Part shown: in pieces, positions 1 through 6,354 of the stretch
How positions within the stretch are numbered: the first letter of the stretch is position 1
How the letters are laid out: the number at the start of each line of letters is the position of its first letter
Origin: Thermoguttaceae bacterium
GTDB taxonomy: Bacteria > Planctomycetota > Planctomycetia > Pirellulales > Thermoguttaceae
Length of the DNA: 8,425 bases
NCBI GenBank assembly: GCA_028695865.1
Contig: JAQVID010000104.1
Location: 1 to 8,425, forward strand
Reading direction: 5' to 3'
The notes under the pieces: model-generated
Told to the model about the DNA's origin: nothing
The model's input: only the letters and a program-made list of their open reading frames with translations
Databases searched by the model: none
Program-made: the position numbers and the translations under genes

Positions 1-816
1 CTTTTTGCTGATCGACACCAGATCAAAAAGGCGATGGGAAGGAGCATTTCCGAGGGGCGAATCATGTTTGAAGACAATCAGTTTGCAGGTTGCCATCATT
101 CCACGGGCAGCACTGTGGTCGTGGTCGAACATGTTTTGCAGAGCATCCCAAAGGAGGTCAAGGTCATCCAGTGAAAACCCGGTTTGCGAGGCAAAAGCCG
201 GCGAGACAAAACCATATCCGACGTAAAGACCGTAAGAAATGGTACTCTTTCTGCCCATGGTTCGATTATCGCCTGATTGTTTTTCGGCTTCTTCCTGAGT
301 CGCCACAGCGCAGCGTGTGATTGAGTGTTCGAGTGAAACGACAGGATCAACCGAACGGGAAAAAGTCAGTTGGACCGGGCCGCGAACCTGACCTGCGTTT
401 GGACCCGTTGACATAACAGCGCCAAAGGTACGAATGTCATAGAAATCTTTGCACATTCGTGCGCGGGCGGTAGCGACTTCGCCCCCCTGCCCTTTTCCGG
501 GCGATTTTCGTTTATCGCCGTCCGTTTTATCTTTCGGTGTTTTTGTCAGGTCGATGCCTTCTTCGGCGTACGCACTTCCGATCAGGTCATTCAGGACGGC
601 TTTTTCTTTTACGAAAATATCGAAATTCGGAACATTCTCTTTTGTCAGCAAGACATAATTTCTGATTTTTCTTTTCAAACAAACGTCAGTAACGAGGCCC
701 TGTCCTGTTTCAGGATCAATACGGGGCAGGTTTCCGGCGTCGGGGTCGCCATTGGGATTTCCATCCTTAACATCGAATACCAAAACAAAGTCATAACGAT
801 TTTTTAAATCACTCAT
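1..816 (-). CDS. cas7c: Cas7c (Csd2), Cascade backbone subunit, type I-C; partial, C-terminus cut by window edge
   Basis: The frame is open from the ATG at 816 to base 1 (272 residues) without a stop. Csd2 proteins are usually about 280-290 residues, so only a short C-terminal tail should be missing. Cas7 polymerises along the crRNA spacer to form the Cascade backbone. Sequence signs: the N-terminal RAMP strand R-Y-D-F-V-L-V-F-D-V, then the family signature D-G-N-P-N-G-D-P-D-A-G-N with P-R at residues 18-32, V-T-D-V-C-L-K-R-K-I-R-N at 42-53, and D-I-R-T-F-G-A-V-M-S-T-G at 127-138. Residues about 90-113 form a Lys/Gly/Asp-rich low-complexity loop before the F-Y-D-I-R-T block, probably flexible. 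AAGGA lies seven bases before the ATG. It follows cas8c after an 85-base gap on the same strand, so co-transcription is likely. Subtype assignment is firm. Confidence 0.96.
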   Translation of the reverse strand, partial: MSDLKNRYDFVLVFDVKDGNPNGDPDAGNLPRIDPETGQGLVTDVCLKRKIRNYVLLTKENVPNFDIFVKEKAVLNDLIGSAYAEEGIDLTKTPKDKTDGDKRKSPGKGQGGEVATARARMCKDFYDIRTFGAVMSTGPNAGQVRGPVQLTFSRSVDPVVSLEHSITRCAVATQEEAEKQSGDNRTMGRKSTISYGLYVGYGFVSPAFASQTGFSLDDLDLLWDALQNMFDHDHSAARGMMATCKLIVFKHDSPLGNAPSHRLFDLVSISKK

Positions 817-901
817 TGTATTTCCTTTTCTTATAAATCACAAATTTTGTTTACAATATAATATCCAATTGTTGATCGGCTTCACATCATAAAGCGTACC
901 T
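817..901 (-). other. cas8c-cas7c intergenic gap
   Basis: This is an AT-rich 85-base spacer between the cas8c stop and the cas7c start. It holds the cas7c Shine-Dalgarno (AAGGA) near its downstream end. A weak inverted repeat, ACAAT (853-857) with ATTGT (868-872), lies mid-gap. I see no convincing promoter or terminator, so cas7c is probably read through from upstream. Confidence 0.5.
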
Positions 902-1291
902 TCATTGTGCTGACTGACTGTCCGATTCGCTTTGTTCAGTATCTTTCTTCGTAAAGAAAAACTGCATTTGATGATAATAACCAATCGCGAAGCGACCCTG
1001 ATCGTCCAAGGGAAGGTGCTTGGGAAAGTCCGCGATTTCGGACGCGATTTCCCCCAACAATTTTTCGAAATAAATACGACGTCCTTCATTTTCCAACTTG
1101 GACAAATGGTGATTTTTCAGTCGCATGAGGTTGGGAAAGACAGCAACCGGAGTACCCGAGGCGGCACCATAAAAGCGGTCCCGAATCGTCGCGTTGAGAC
1201 CGGGGTTTGCTTCCGATTGAATTTTTTCCAGGACGGCAAAAAGACGCCCAAGGCGATAGCCAATGTTTTTGTTTTCCAGATCAAGTGACAC
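902..1291 (-). CDS. cas11c: Cas11c, small subunit of Cascade made from an internal start within cas8c
   Basis: Type I-C loci have no separate small-subunit gene. In characterised systems Cas11c is made from an internal start near the 3' end of cas8c. Here an in-frame GTG (codon 452 of cas8c, 1291-1289) is preceded by a perfect AGGAGG at 1300-1305 with an eight-base spacer, stronger than most true starts in the window. The product would have 129 residues beginning (V/M)-S-L-D-L-E-N-K-N, then Y-R-L-G-R-L-F-A-V-L-E-K-I-Q, and would share the cas8c stop. Size and largely helical character fit known Cas11c, which lines the Cascade belly and stabilises the DNA R-loop. The start site is read directly from sequence. 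The function is inferred from the family. Initiation at GTG has not been tested here. Confidence 0.85.
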   Translation of the reverse strand: MSLDLENKNIGYRLGRLFAVLEKIQSEANPGLNATIRDRFYGAASGTPVAVFPNLMRLKNHHLSKLENEGRRIYFEKLLGEIASEIADFPKHLPLDDQGRFAIGYYHQMQFFFTKKDTEQSESDSQSAQ

Positions 1292-2644
1292 GTGAAATTC
1301 CTCCTGTGTATTTTTGTTTTGAAAACGGGTATGACGATTGAGACAGGCTTTGATCAAGGCAGCCCGTGGATACGTAACATTCCGTTCGGCGCGGGTACGT
1401 CGAACAGCCGCGTCAAGCAGTGAACGCGGATAGGGGAGTTTTTCGAGGATTGCCCGCATCAAGTCCCCTTCGAGGCCAGGTATAATATTATCAGCTTTTC
1501 CTTCCGTTGCCGTATTAACCAGCAGGCGAAATAGTGAAAGCACATCTTTTTCTTTTGGTCCATGAACAATTTTTGTATCTTCAAAATGCTGTAAAATATT
1601 TCCTGCCATATTTTGCACGGTAGAGACGATCCAAAACCGAATGGCAAGTCGGGCAGCGTTGGGGGACAAGCCAAGGACAAAGAACCGTTTTTGTCCTTGT
1701 TCGTTGGCATAAGCACCGTTATGTACAGAGTTGTACAAGGCTTTTACGGCAGTGACGCCCCGGTCAGGATCATCTTTTGGCGGTTCCGCAAAAAAGCTTG
1801 GAAATTCCTCTTCCAGCAGTTTATCCTGTTCTGACCAGAAGACCGTGGAAGCCTCGCCAACTTGCATTCGATTTTGAGAATCCTTGTCGAGCAATGTGTT
1901 GAGAGCGGTTGTATAGGCAAAGGCGGCCGATTTGCCGACCGGAGCGTTAGCTCCCTGTTCTTTGCCAAACGATTGGGTGGAACGGAGCTGAAAAGCGACG
2001 ATATTGGTACCCGAAGGCTTCCCGCCCCAAACACCTTTTATAGCCGCATGAGTTATTTCAATTGGCTCAACAACATTGGTCACAAGACAGCGTCCCTTCA
2101 TGCCGTCTGGCTGAGCAGTTTCATGATTAACCGCGTCTTGAATCGCTTTGGTCCCGGCGACAATACCGGTTTGGCCCGCCAATTGAAATGTAACCACAGC
2201 CGAATGAGCAACTAAAGTGTTCCAATTGTCAAATGAAGAAAGCCTGGCCAATTTTTCGTCGAGAGACAAAGCGAGAAACGCCTGTACCGCTTTCCAGGCT
2301 GGATCATTCAAATTGCCAAGTTCGGCGAATCGGTCCCGAAAAGCCTGGTGTTTTTTTTCGCCTTCCTTTTTAATGGTAACGCCCACCACATACTCCGGAT
2401 TTCCCCACAACAAATTGGCCTTGATACCGCTGGTGATTTTTTCGCCTCGTGGAACAAGGAACTTTTTTGTGGTTTTCGATTTGCCGGTACCCTGCATGGT
2501 ACAAACGACATCGACCGGGATTCCCATTTTATCAAGTACGATGAGATAAGGGATTTCTTTCACTTCCCAGCCGGGCGGGGCGATACCCGACTCGGGATCG
2601 GCCGCTTTACGGTCGTAGTAGTCTTTTAAAGCCTGGATAATCAT
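902..2644 (-). CDS. cas8c: Cas8c (Csd1), large subunit of type I-C Cascade
   Basis: This 580-residue protein has the usual length for Csd1/Cas8c. In type I-C Cascade the large subunit recognises the PAM and helps open target DNA. Conserved blocks visible: I-I-Q-A-L-K-D-Y-Y-D-R at 2-12; the R-G-E-K-I-T-S-G-I-K-A-N-L-L-W-G-N block at 66-82; G-K-S-A-A-F-A-Y at 237-244; L-G-L-S-P-N-A-A-R-L-A-I-R-F-W at 324-338; and the C-terminal R-D-R-F-Y-G-A-A-S-G-T-P segment at 488-499 followed by R-F-A-I-G-Y-Y-H-Q at 551-559. The ATG overlaps the cas5c stop in the four-base ATGA arrangement at 2641-2644, typical of translational coupling. AAGGAGGA lies seven bases upstream inside cas5c. The last 129 codons double as the internal cas11c gene. 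The last dozen residues are polar (Ser/Gln/Asp-rich) and probably disordered. Confidence 0.97.
   Translation of the reverse strand: MIIQALKDYYDRKAADPESGIAPPGWEVKEIPYLIVLDKMGIPVDVVCTMQGTGKSKTTKKFLVPRGEKITSGIKANLLWGNPEYVVGVTIKKEGEKKHQAFRDRFAELGNLNDPAWKAVQAFLALSLDEKLARLSSFDNWNTLVAHSAVVTFQLAGQTGIVAGTKAIQDAVNHETAQPDGMKGRCLVTNVVEPIEITHAAIKGVWGGKPSGTNIVAFQLRSTQSFGKEQGANAPVGKSAAFAYTTALNTLLDKDSQNRMQVGEASTVFWSEQDKLLEEEFPSFFAEPPKDDPDRGVTAVKALYNSVHNGAYANEQGQKRFFVLGLSPNAARLAIRFWIVSTVQNMAGNILQHFEDTKIVHGPKEKDVLSLFRLLVNTATEGKADNIIPGLEGDLMRAILEKLPYPRSLLDAAVRRTRAERNVTYPRAALIKACLNRHTRFQNKNTQEEFHVSLDLENKNIGYRLGRLFAVLEKIQSEANPGLNATIRDRFYGAASGTPVAVFPNLMRLKNHHLSKLENEGRRIYFEKLLGEIASEIADFPKHLPLDDQGRFAIGYYHQMQFFFTKKDTEQSESDSQSAQ
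1300..1305 (-). promoter_or_regulatory. Internal ribosome binding site for Cas11c
   Basis: AGGAGG on the minus strand lies inside cas8c coding sequence, eight bases before an in-frame GTG. It spells parts of the Gln-Glu-Glu codons. It matches the anti-Shine-Dalgarno core at six of six bases and sets the Cas11c start. Confidence 0.85.
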
Positions 2645-3420
2645 CGAGCGTCCTCCTTAAATTGCAATTGCGAGAGTCGCGCGGAAGGGAGATTCGCGGC
2701 GGCACGAAATTTTTCAACGTCGATCACACCATCAATCATGACAGGTCGATAGAAGAGCGGTTGAAGATCGATTGGATTGGAATAATCGAGGTCGTAGAGC
2801 ATCCAGCCCAAATCGCGTTGACCTTTCAATTCCTCGGGAACAGGATCAGGCGGGTCGGCCTTTGGATCGGAAACGAGTCGGAAATCGACAGGGAATTCCC
2901 GACATCCGAAATACGGCTGATGGAATGTTTGTCCTTTTTTTGCGCGTCGTTCAAACATGGCGGCGTATTTTGCTTCTTTTTCGTCGGGGCGATTTTCCGA
3001 CATATTAACGACGTCGCACTCTTCACCTCCTTCAGCGTGGGCAAGCCATTCGGGCAGTGGTCGAATCACCTTGGAGCGCAGTTCAGAGGGAATGAAAACG
3101 AATTCGGCAAACAGACGATATTTCACGTCGCGCAAGAACAAACCAGCACGTTGTTGTCGATCATCTTCAACAAAAATACCGGAAGACCGTTCAGAAGCGA
3201 CTTTTTCGACTTCATTTCTCCGAACAGATTCCCAGCGGATTGGAGCGAGTACTTCAATACGTCGGATTTCCCACAAGATCGCCGGTTTCCACAGAATCGC
3301 TTCAAAAATTCCCCTGGCAGCCGACGGCGTAATGACATCATAACTTACCCGTTCGGCTTTCATCTCCGGCCGGGTAAAGCAGGCGTTTTTTCCGCTTACC
3401 TCCAGACAAAAACCTTTCAT
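2641..3420 (-). CDS. cas5c: Cas5c (Cas5d), Cascade subunit and crRNA-processing endonuclease family, type I-C
   Basis: In type I-C, Cas5 both caps the crRNA 5' handle and, in place of Cas6, cuts pre-crRNA. The frame could open at a TTG at 3426, but the ATG at 3420 is preferred: GGAG ends nine bases before the ATG and only three before the TTG. This gives 259 residues. Sequence signs: N-terminal K-G-F-C-L-E-V-S-G strand; S-Y-D-V-I-T-P-S-A-A-R-G-I-F-E-A at 27-41; W-K-P-A-I at 44-48; I-R-R-I-E-V-L-A-P-I-R-W at 52-63; R-R-N-E-V at 67-71; K-G-Q-T-F-H-Q-P-Y-F-G-C-R-E-F at 162-176. By comparison with the Bacillus halodurans enzyme (catalytic Tyr46, Lys116, His117), the Lys is kept (K151) but the Tyr position is L43 and the His position is Y152. 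RNase activity may therefore be altered. It ends in a four-base overlap with cas8c. Confidence 0.96.
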   Translation of the reverse strand: MKGFCLEVSGKNACFTRPEMKAERVSYDVITPSAARGIFEAILWKPAILWEIRRIEVLAPIRWESVRRNEVEKVASERSSGIFVEDDRQQRAGLFLRDVKYRLFAEFVFIPSELRSKVIRPLPEWLAHAEGGEECDVVNMSENRPDEKEAKYAAMFERRAKKGQTFHQPYFGCREFPVDFRLVSDPKADPPDPVPEELKGQRDLGWMLYDLDYSNPIDLQPLFYRPVMIDGVIDVEKFRAAANLPSARLSQLQFKEDAR

Positions 3421-3447
3421 AAGCAATTGCTCCTTTCTTGATCAATT

Positions 3448-3470
3448 TATTGACAATATTTTTGACAATA
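3448..3470. repeat. Pair of TTGACAATA direct repeats, near-palindromic, 12 bases apart
   Basis: TATTGACAATA at 3448-3458 is an odd-length palindrome. TTTTGACAATA at 3460-3470 repeats it with one mismatch, centre to centre 12 bases. They sit next to the 15-base tandem repeats and upstream of the cas5c ribosome binding site. They could be a regulator site or simply AT-rich repeat sequence. Confidence 0.6.
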
Positions 3471-3499
3471 ACATTGTATTCATAAACATTACATTCATA
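3470..3499. repeat. Two perfectly adjacent 15-base tandem repeats
   Basis: On the plus strand the copies are AACATTGTATTCATA (3470-3484) and AACATTACATTCATA (3485-3499). They are directly adjacent and match at 13 of 15 positions. They begin two bases from the cas3 stop codon, inside the gap before cas5c. Their role is unknown. Confidence 0.8.
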
Positions 3500-3501
3500 C
3501 T

Positions 3502-6000
3502 TTATATAATAAAACCATCGCTTTGTGCTTCGCGGAACAGATTGACACCGAAAACATCATCATACAGCGTGGGAACGGCCTGCACAATGATACCTGGGAG
3601 TATCTCTTCCAGATAACCTTCATTTTTCAATCTGAAGACATGCTGTTTGGGCACACTGACGCAATAACGTTGCAGTTTCCTCATCAGTTCGCGGTGAACG
3701 CCTTCATATCGCAACCGTTCGAGCAATTGCCGGCCATTGTCGTATTGCACATAGACCGGATCGGAATAGTCATCGTCAATAAGTCGAAAATCTTCGGCGA
3801 CGGAGCGAAAAGGTATTTCGATATTCGGATTGACGTTTTGCGACAGCCGCTTGACAATCATTTTTTCGTCGGGGTCGTTCAGACTGGCGTAATACAGTTC
3901 GAAGTATTTTGTAAAGGAATCAGGGGATTGAAGATCGACATCACCGGCGAGCAAAAGTTGTTTTGTCGCGTCAGCTCCTTTGCGCAAGAGTCCGGCAGGA
4001 GCCTGTTTGGGAGGAAGAAAGACGCGAACGAGTCCCCCGTCGGGGCCAAGGCGACCTTCCCGGTTACAGCGTCCGGCAGCCTGAGCGACGGAATCAAGAC
4101 CGGCCAGGGCACGAAAGACGACCGGAAAATCGATATCGACACCTGCCTCGACCAGTTGTGTACTAATAACGCGCAGAGGCAACATGTTTGACGATTGCCG
4201 ATTTTTTTCGAGTCGTGCGTGGATTGTTTCAATAACATTCGAGCGATGTTCGCCGCACATCAACGCGGAGAGGTGAAGCGTTTGGGCATCATGGTCCGAC
4301 CAGACATCACCACGTTCCATGGCAAGATTACGTCGATTTTTCTCGCGTTGAGCCAAGACATTATAAAGTTCGAAGGCGTCTTTACGCGTATTCACGATAC
4401 ACAGCACCTCGTCGTATTGCTCCAATTCATCGGCAATATCATCCCAAGTCCGTTCGAAACCGGGATCGTTGAAATCGTCGAGCACAAACCGAACACGGCG
4501 TAAATCGTGGTACAAGCGGGCAGTGTCGAGGTGAATCGACCGTGGCATATTCAGACTTGTGGCTTGAGGATGTAATTTCTTCAACTCGACCAAAGCCGGC
4601 TGCGTCGCAGTACAAAGAACGATTGCCGTATTGAACAATTCCGTCAGATGATTCATGACATGAACGCAAGGAGCAAGAAATTCTTCCTTGAGCATTTGGG
4701 CTTCATCAAGAATGACGACACTGTCAGCGATACGATGAATCTTTCGGCAGCGGGACGGCTTGGCAGCGTAAAGAGATTCGAAGAATTGCACATTGGTCGT
4801 CAGGATAATGGGAGCGTCCCAGTTCTCGGCGGCGAGGTCCATTCGCAGTTCATTATTATTGTCCCCATTGTCTTCTTGGGCGTCAAAAGAATCCGTTTCC
4901 GCAAGTGTCGGTTTTTTGGCGGCTTTCAATTTTTCAATATCAAAGTTACAATGATGTTCGACGATATTCCCGACGCCGAAGATATTTCGAAACACCTTCG
5001 CGTTTTGTTCGATAATACTCGTATAAGGTATCACATAAATAATACGGTCCATGTGATGGGAAAGAGCATACTCAAGAGCAAATGCCATACTTGACAACGT
5101 TTTACCGCCTCCGGTGGGAACGGTAAGAGTAAACAGACGATCGCAGTCTGCCGTTCGACCAACCCGACGGCAAGCGGACAGAACATCATTTCGAGCCGTT
5201 TTAAGTCGATCCGATGCCGAATCGGAATCCGTCTCCGCTGAATCGCTTTCAAAACGTTTCATATAGCGGTCAAACCGTTCTTTCAGTTCGGCAATGGACG
5301 CAAATCGTCCACGCGCTGTGGCCCTGTCAGGCTCGCAAAACGCTTCGGTGTCAAGTCGGTCGGCATCGACCAATCGGGAAAACAACATGCGAATAAGCAG
5401 ATGACAATTATCAGATCGCATTTTATACGATTTGGGCATACCCAAACAATTGCATTTCATATCGCCAATCACGGGCAATATTTTGTCAACGCAGCCGGCA
5501 ATCAGATCGCGAATTCTGTCCAGATTTTTCTTTCCGGATTCCAAGCGAAGCTGCAAGGAAGCGTTGCCGTCCGTATTCCAGTCGGGAAGACCGGCATGGT
5601 GTCCGGCGATCATATAAGCGAACATGGTACCGACGAACGGCCCGAGGTACTGGCAAGCCCAGGCGGCTCCGGCTTCCGAATGGTTAATTCGGCAACGAAA
5701 CCGAGTTGGATCACCTTCCTGTTCGGCACGCTTGGACTTTTCAAGGTAATCCTGAAACTCCGGATCGGCCTTACCAATATCATGGATCAATCCGAGTGTA
5801 TATAAATAGAGAGTAAAGTCGTTCCAAAAACAGGACACATTCGGCGCTTGGGGCGACAGACGAATACCACAGTCACTGATTTCGACAGGGATTCGGCCGG
5901 CAGCCAACAGTGCGGTGCCGCTTCCGTGATCGGCAAGTGTTTGCCAACCGAACTTATCATCAAGCCTGGTTCCGGTATGCGCAAAAATAGTTTTGGCCAA
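3502..6000 (-). CDS. cas3: Cas3 HD nuclease-helicase, type I-C
   Basis: Cas3 is recruited by target-bound Cascade, unwinds DNA 3' to 5' and degrades it. The longest frame runs from a TTG at 6093 (863 residues), but that codon lies in a -35 box. I prefer the TTG at 6000 (832 residues, start M-A-K-T-I-F-A-H), preceded by AAAGGA with six-base spacing. In the 863-residue numbering, the HD domain shows H39, H56, H104-D105 (H-D-I-G-K), H138 (N-H-S-E), H165-H166 (G-H-H-A-G) and D244/D246. The helicase shows the Walker A P-T-G-G-G-K-T (326-332), I-P-Y-T-S-I-I-E-Q-N, motif II D-E-A-Q (463-466), motif III T-A-T (495-497), S-T-Q-L-V-E-A-G-V-D-I-D (644-655) and motif VI Q-A-A-G-R-C-N-R (671-678). All catalytic motifs look intact. 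An acidic Ser/Asp-rich linker (about 281-296) joins the domains and a second acidic stretch lies at about 399-417. First gene of the cas operon. Confidence 0.97.
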   Translation of the reverse strand: MAKTIFAHTGTRLDDKFGWQTLADHGSGTALLAAGRIPVEISDCGIRLSPQAPNVSCFWNDFTLYLYTLGLIHDIGKADPEFQDYLEKSKRAEQEGDPTRFRCRINHSEAGAAWACQYLGPFVGTMFAYMIAGHHAGLPDWNTDGNASLQLRLESGKKNLDRIRDLIAGCVDKILPVIGDMKCNCLGMPKSYKMRSDNCHLLIRMLFSRLVDADRLDTEAFCEPDRATARGRFASIAELKERFDRYMKRFESDSAETDSDSASDRLKTARNDVLSACRRVGRTADCDRLFTLTVPTGGGKTLSSMAFALEYALSHHMDRIIYVIPYTSIIEQNAKVFRNIFGVGNIVEHHCNFDIEKLKAAKKPTLAETDSFDAQEDNGDNNNELRMDLAAENWDAPIILTTNVQFFESLYAAKPSRCRKIHRIADSVVILDEAQMLKEEFLAPCVHVMNHLTELFNTAIVLCTATQPALVELKKLHPQATSLNMPRSIHLDTARLYHDLRRVRFVLDDFNDPGFERTWDDIADELEQYDEVLCIVNTRKDAFELYNVLAQREKNRRNLAMERGDVWSDHDAQTLHLSALMCGEHRSNVIETIHARLEKNRQSSNMLPLRVISTQLVEAGVDIDFPVVFRALAGLDSVAQAAGRCNREGRLGPDGGLVRVFLPPKQAPAGLLRKGADATKQLLLAGDVDLQSPDSFTKYFELYYASLNDPDEKMIVKRLSQNVNPNIEIPFRSVAEDFRLIDDDYSDPVYVQYDNGRQLLERLRYEGVHRELMRKLQRYCVSVPKQHVFRLKNEGYLEEILPGIIVQAVPTLYDDVFGVNLFREAQSDGFII

Positions 6001-6006
6001 ATCAAG

Positions 6007-6012
6007 TCCTTT
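6007..6012 (-). promoter_or_regulatory. Ribosome binding site deciding the cas3 start
   Basis: AAAGGA lies six bases before the TTG at 6000. No comparable purine-rich site precedes the TTG at 6093, where the upstream bases read CCCGGAATTG. This site and the overlapping promoter both support the shorter Cas3. Confidence 0.65.
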
Positions 6013-6064
6013 CCGCGAACGGGTTTTCTGGTCTTTATCGCATAAACATTCGAGCGAACAACAA

Positions 6065-6093
6065 ACTATATCCGAGATTTTTACTGTTGTCAA
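6065..6093 (-). promoter_or_regulatory. cas3 operon promoter (TTGACA / 17 bases / TATAGT)
   Basis: On the minus strand TTGACA (6093-6088) is followed by a 17-base spacer and TATAGT (6070-6065), a perfect -35 box and a five-of-six -10 box. Transcription should begin near 6057-6059. That is downstream of the TTG at 6093 that opens the longest cas3 frame, so that TTG cannot be the start on transcripts from this promoter. A leader of about 57 bases would precede the TTG at 6000. Confidence 0.75.
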
Positions 6094-6101
6094 ACAATTC
6101 C

Positions 6102-6118
6102 GGGACAGAATGTGTCCC
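6102..6118. repeat. Perfect dyad GGGACA-N5-TGTCCC upstream of the cas3 promoter
   Basis: Two six-base arms match exactly across a five-base centre (GAATG). The dyad ends nine bases upstream of the cas3 -35 box, a placement that suits an activator or repressor dimer. It could instead be a small hairpin or the relic of a mobile repeat, and the sequence alone does not decide. Confidence 0.6.
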
Positions 6119-6203
6119 TCCCGTCAATAATTATCTTTTTTTGTTTAAAACCGAAAAGACACACAGACGCAGAACTGTTCAATAAACATACATACCGCCA
6201 AGA

Positions 6204-6235
6204 ACACATTGTTGTATACACATACACATTGTTGT
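6204..6235. repeat. 12-base direct repeat ACACATTGTTGT, 20-base period
   Basis: Identical copies occur at 6204-6215 and 6224-6235. Their starts are 20 bases apart, close to two helical turns, so both face the same side of the DNA. They lie about 40 bases upstream of the hydrolase -35 box and on the far side of the cas3 promoter. This suggests a regulator binding pair, but no known regulator is recognised. Confidence 0.65.
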
Positions 6236-6246
6236 GACAGCAACAA
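6229..6246. repeat. Small inverted repeat TTGTTG-N6-CAACAA
   Basis: The six-base arms are perfect with a six-base loop (TGACAG). The left arm overlaps the second copy of the 12-base direct repeat. The stem has only two G-C pairs and is followed by a run of A on the plus strand (T on the minus strand), so it could act as a weak terminator or an operator half. Low certainty. Confidence 0.4.
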
Positions 6247-6275
6247 AAAAATGATTGGCCTCAAGTCGCCTTGAT

Positions 6276-6304
6276 TTGACACGGACAAGCTGATTTGATA
6301 CAAT
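6276..6304 (+). promoter_or_regulatory. Hydrolase gene promoter (TTGACA / 17 bases / TACAAT, extended -10)
   Basis: TTGACA (6276-6281) is separated by 17 bases from TACAAT (6299-6304), with TG one base before the -10 box (6296-6297) giving an extended -10. Transcription should start near 6311, leaving a leader of about 50 bases before the ATG at 6362. Confidence 0.75.
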
Positions 6305-6348
6305 AGGTTTTTGTGTGTTGTCACGGTATTAAATCATTTCACCTGATT

Positions 6349-6354
6349 GGGAGG
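6349..6354 (+). promoter_or_regulatory. Ribosome binding site of the hydrolase gene
   Basis: GGGAGG lies seven bases before the ATG at 6362 and fixes the start directly ahead of a typical signal peptide. Confidence 0.8.

Larger units (their letters stand above)
3421..3501 (-). other. cas3-cas5c intergenic gap with the cas5c ribosome binding site
   Basis: This AT-rich 81-base spacer separates cas3 from the Cascade genes. At its downstream end it carries AAAGGAG, positioned for the cas5c ATG at 3420. Most of the rest consists of two sets of short repeats, listed separately. I could not pair any -35 and -10 hexamers convincingly on the minus strand, so a separate cas5c promoter is possible but unproven. 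Confidence 0.55.

Noticed and set aside
478..552. Lys/Gly/Asp-rich stretch in Cas7c (residues about 89-113) as an unusual insertion
   Set aside because: Csd2 proteins commonly carry a variable charged loop before the D-I-R-T-F-G-A-V block, so it is not remarkable without an alignment.
3421..3426. TTG at 3426 as the cas5c start
   Set aside because: Only three bases separate it from the GGAG site, while the ATG at 3420 has a normal nine-base spacing and gives the typical N-terminus M-K-G-F-C-L-E-V.
2662..3441. Plus-strand open frame of 259 codons opposite cas5c
   Set aside because: It is antisense to almost the whole of cas5c, its translation shows no recognisable family, and cas5c has clear motifs and a ribosome binding site.
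3523..4191. Plus-strand open frame of 222 codons opposite the 3' part of cas3
   Set aside because: It is a mirror of well-conserved cas3 helicase coding sequence, without a ribosome binding site or family resemblance.
6035..6049. Four-codon mini-frame ATG-TTT-ATG-CGA-TAA in the proposed cas3 leader (minus strand)
   Set aside because: It has no Shine-Dalgarno, lies about nine bases from the predicted transcript start, and is too short to tell from chance.
6102..6130. A degenerate CRISPR repeat near the GGGACA/TGTCCC dyad
   Set aside because: It is a single copy, only 17 bases long, with no spacing pattern and no typical I-C repeat ending (ATTGAAAC).
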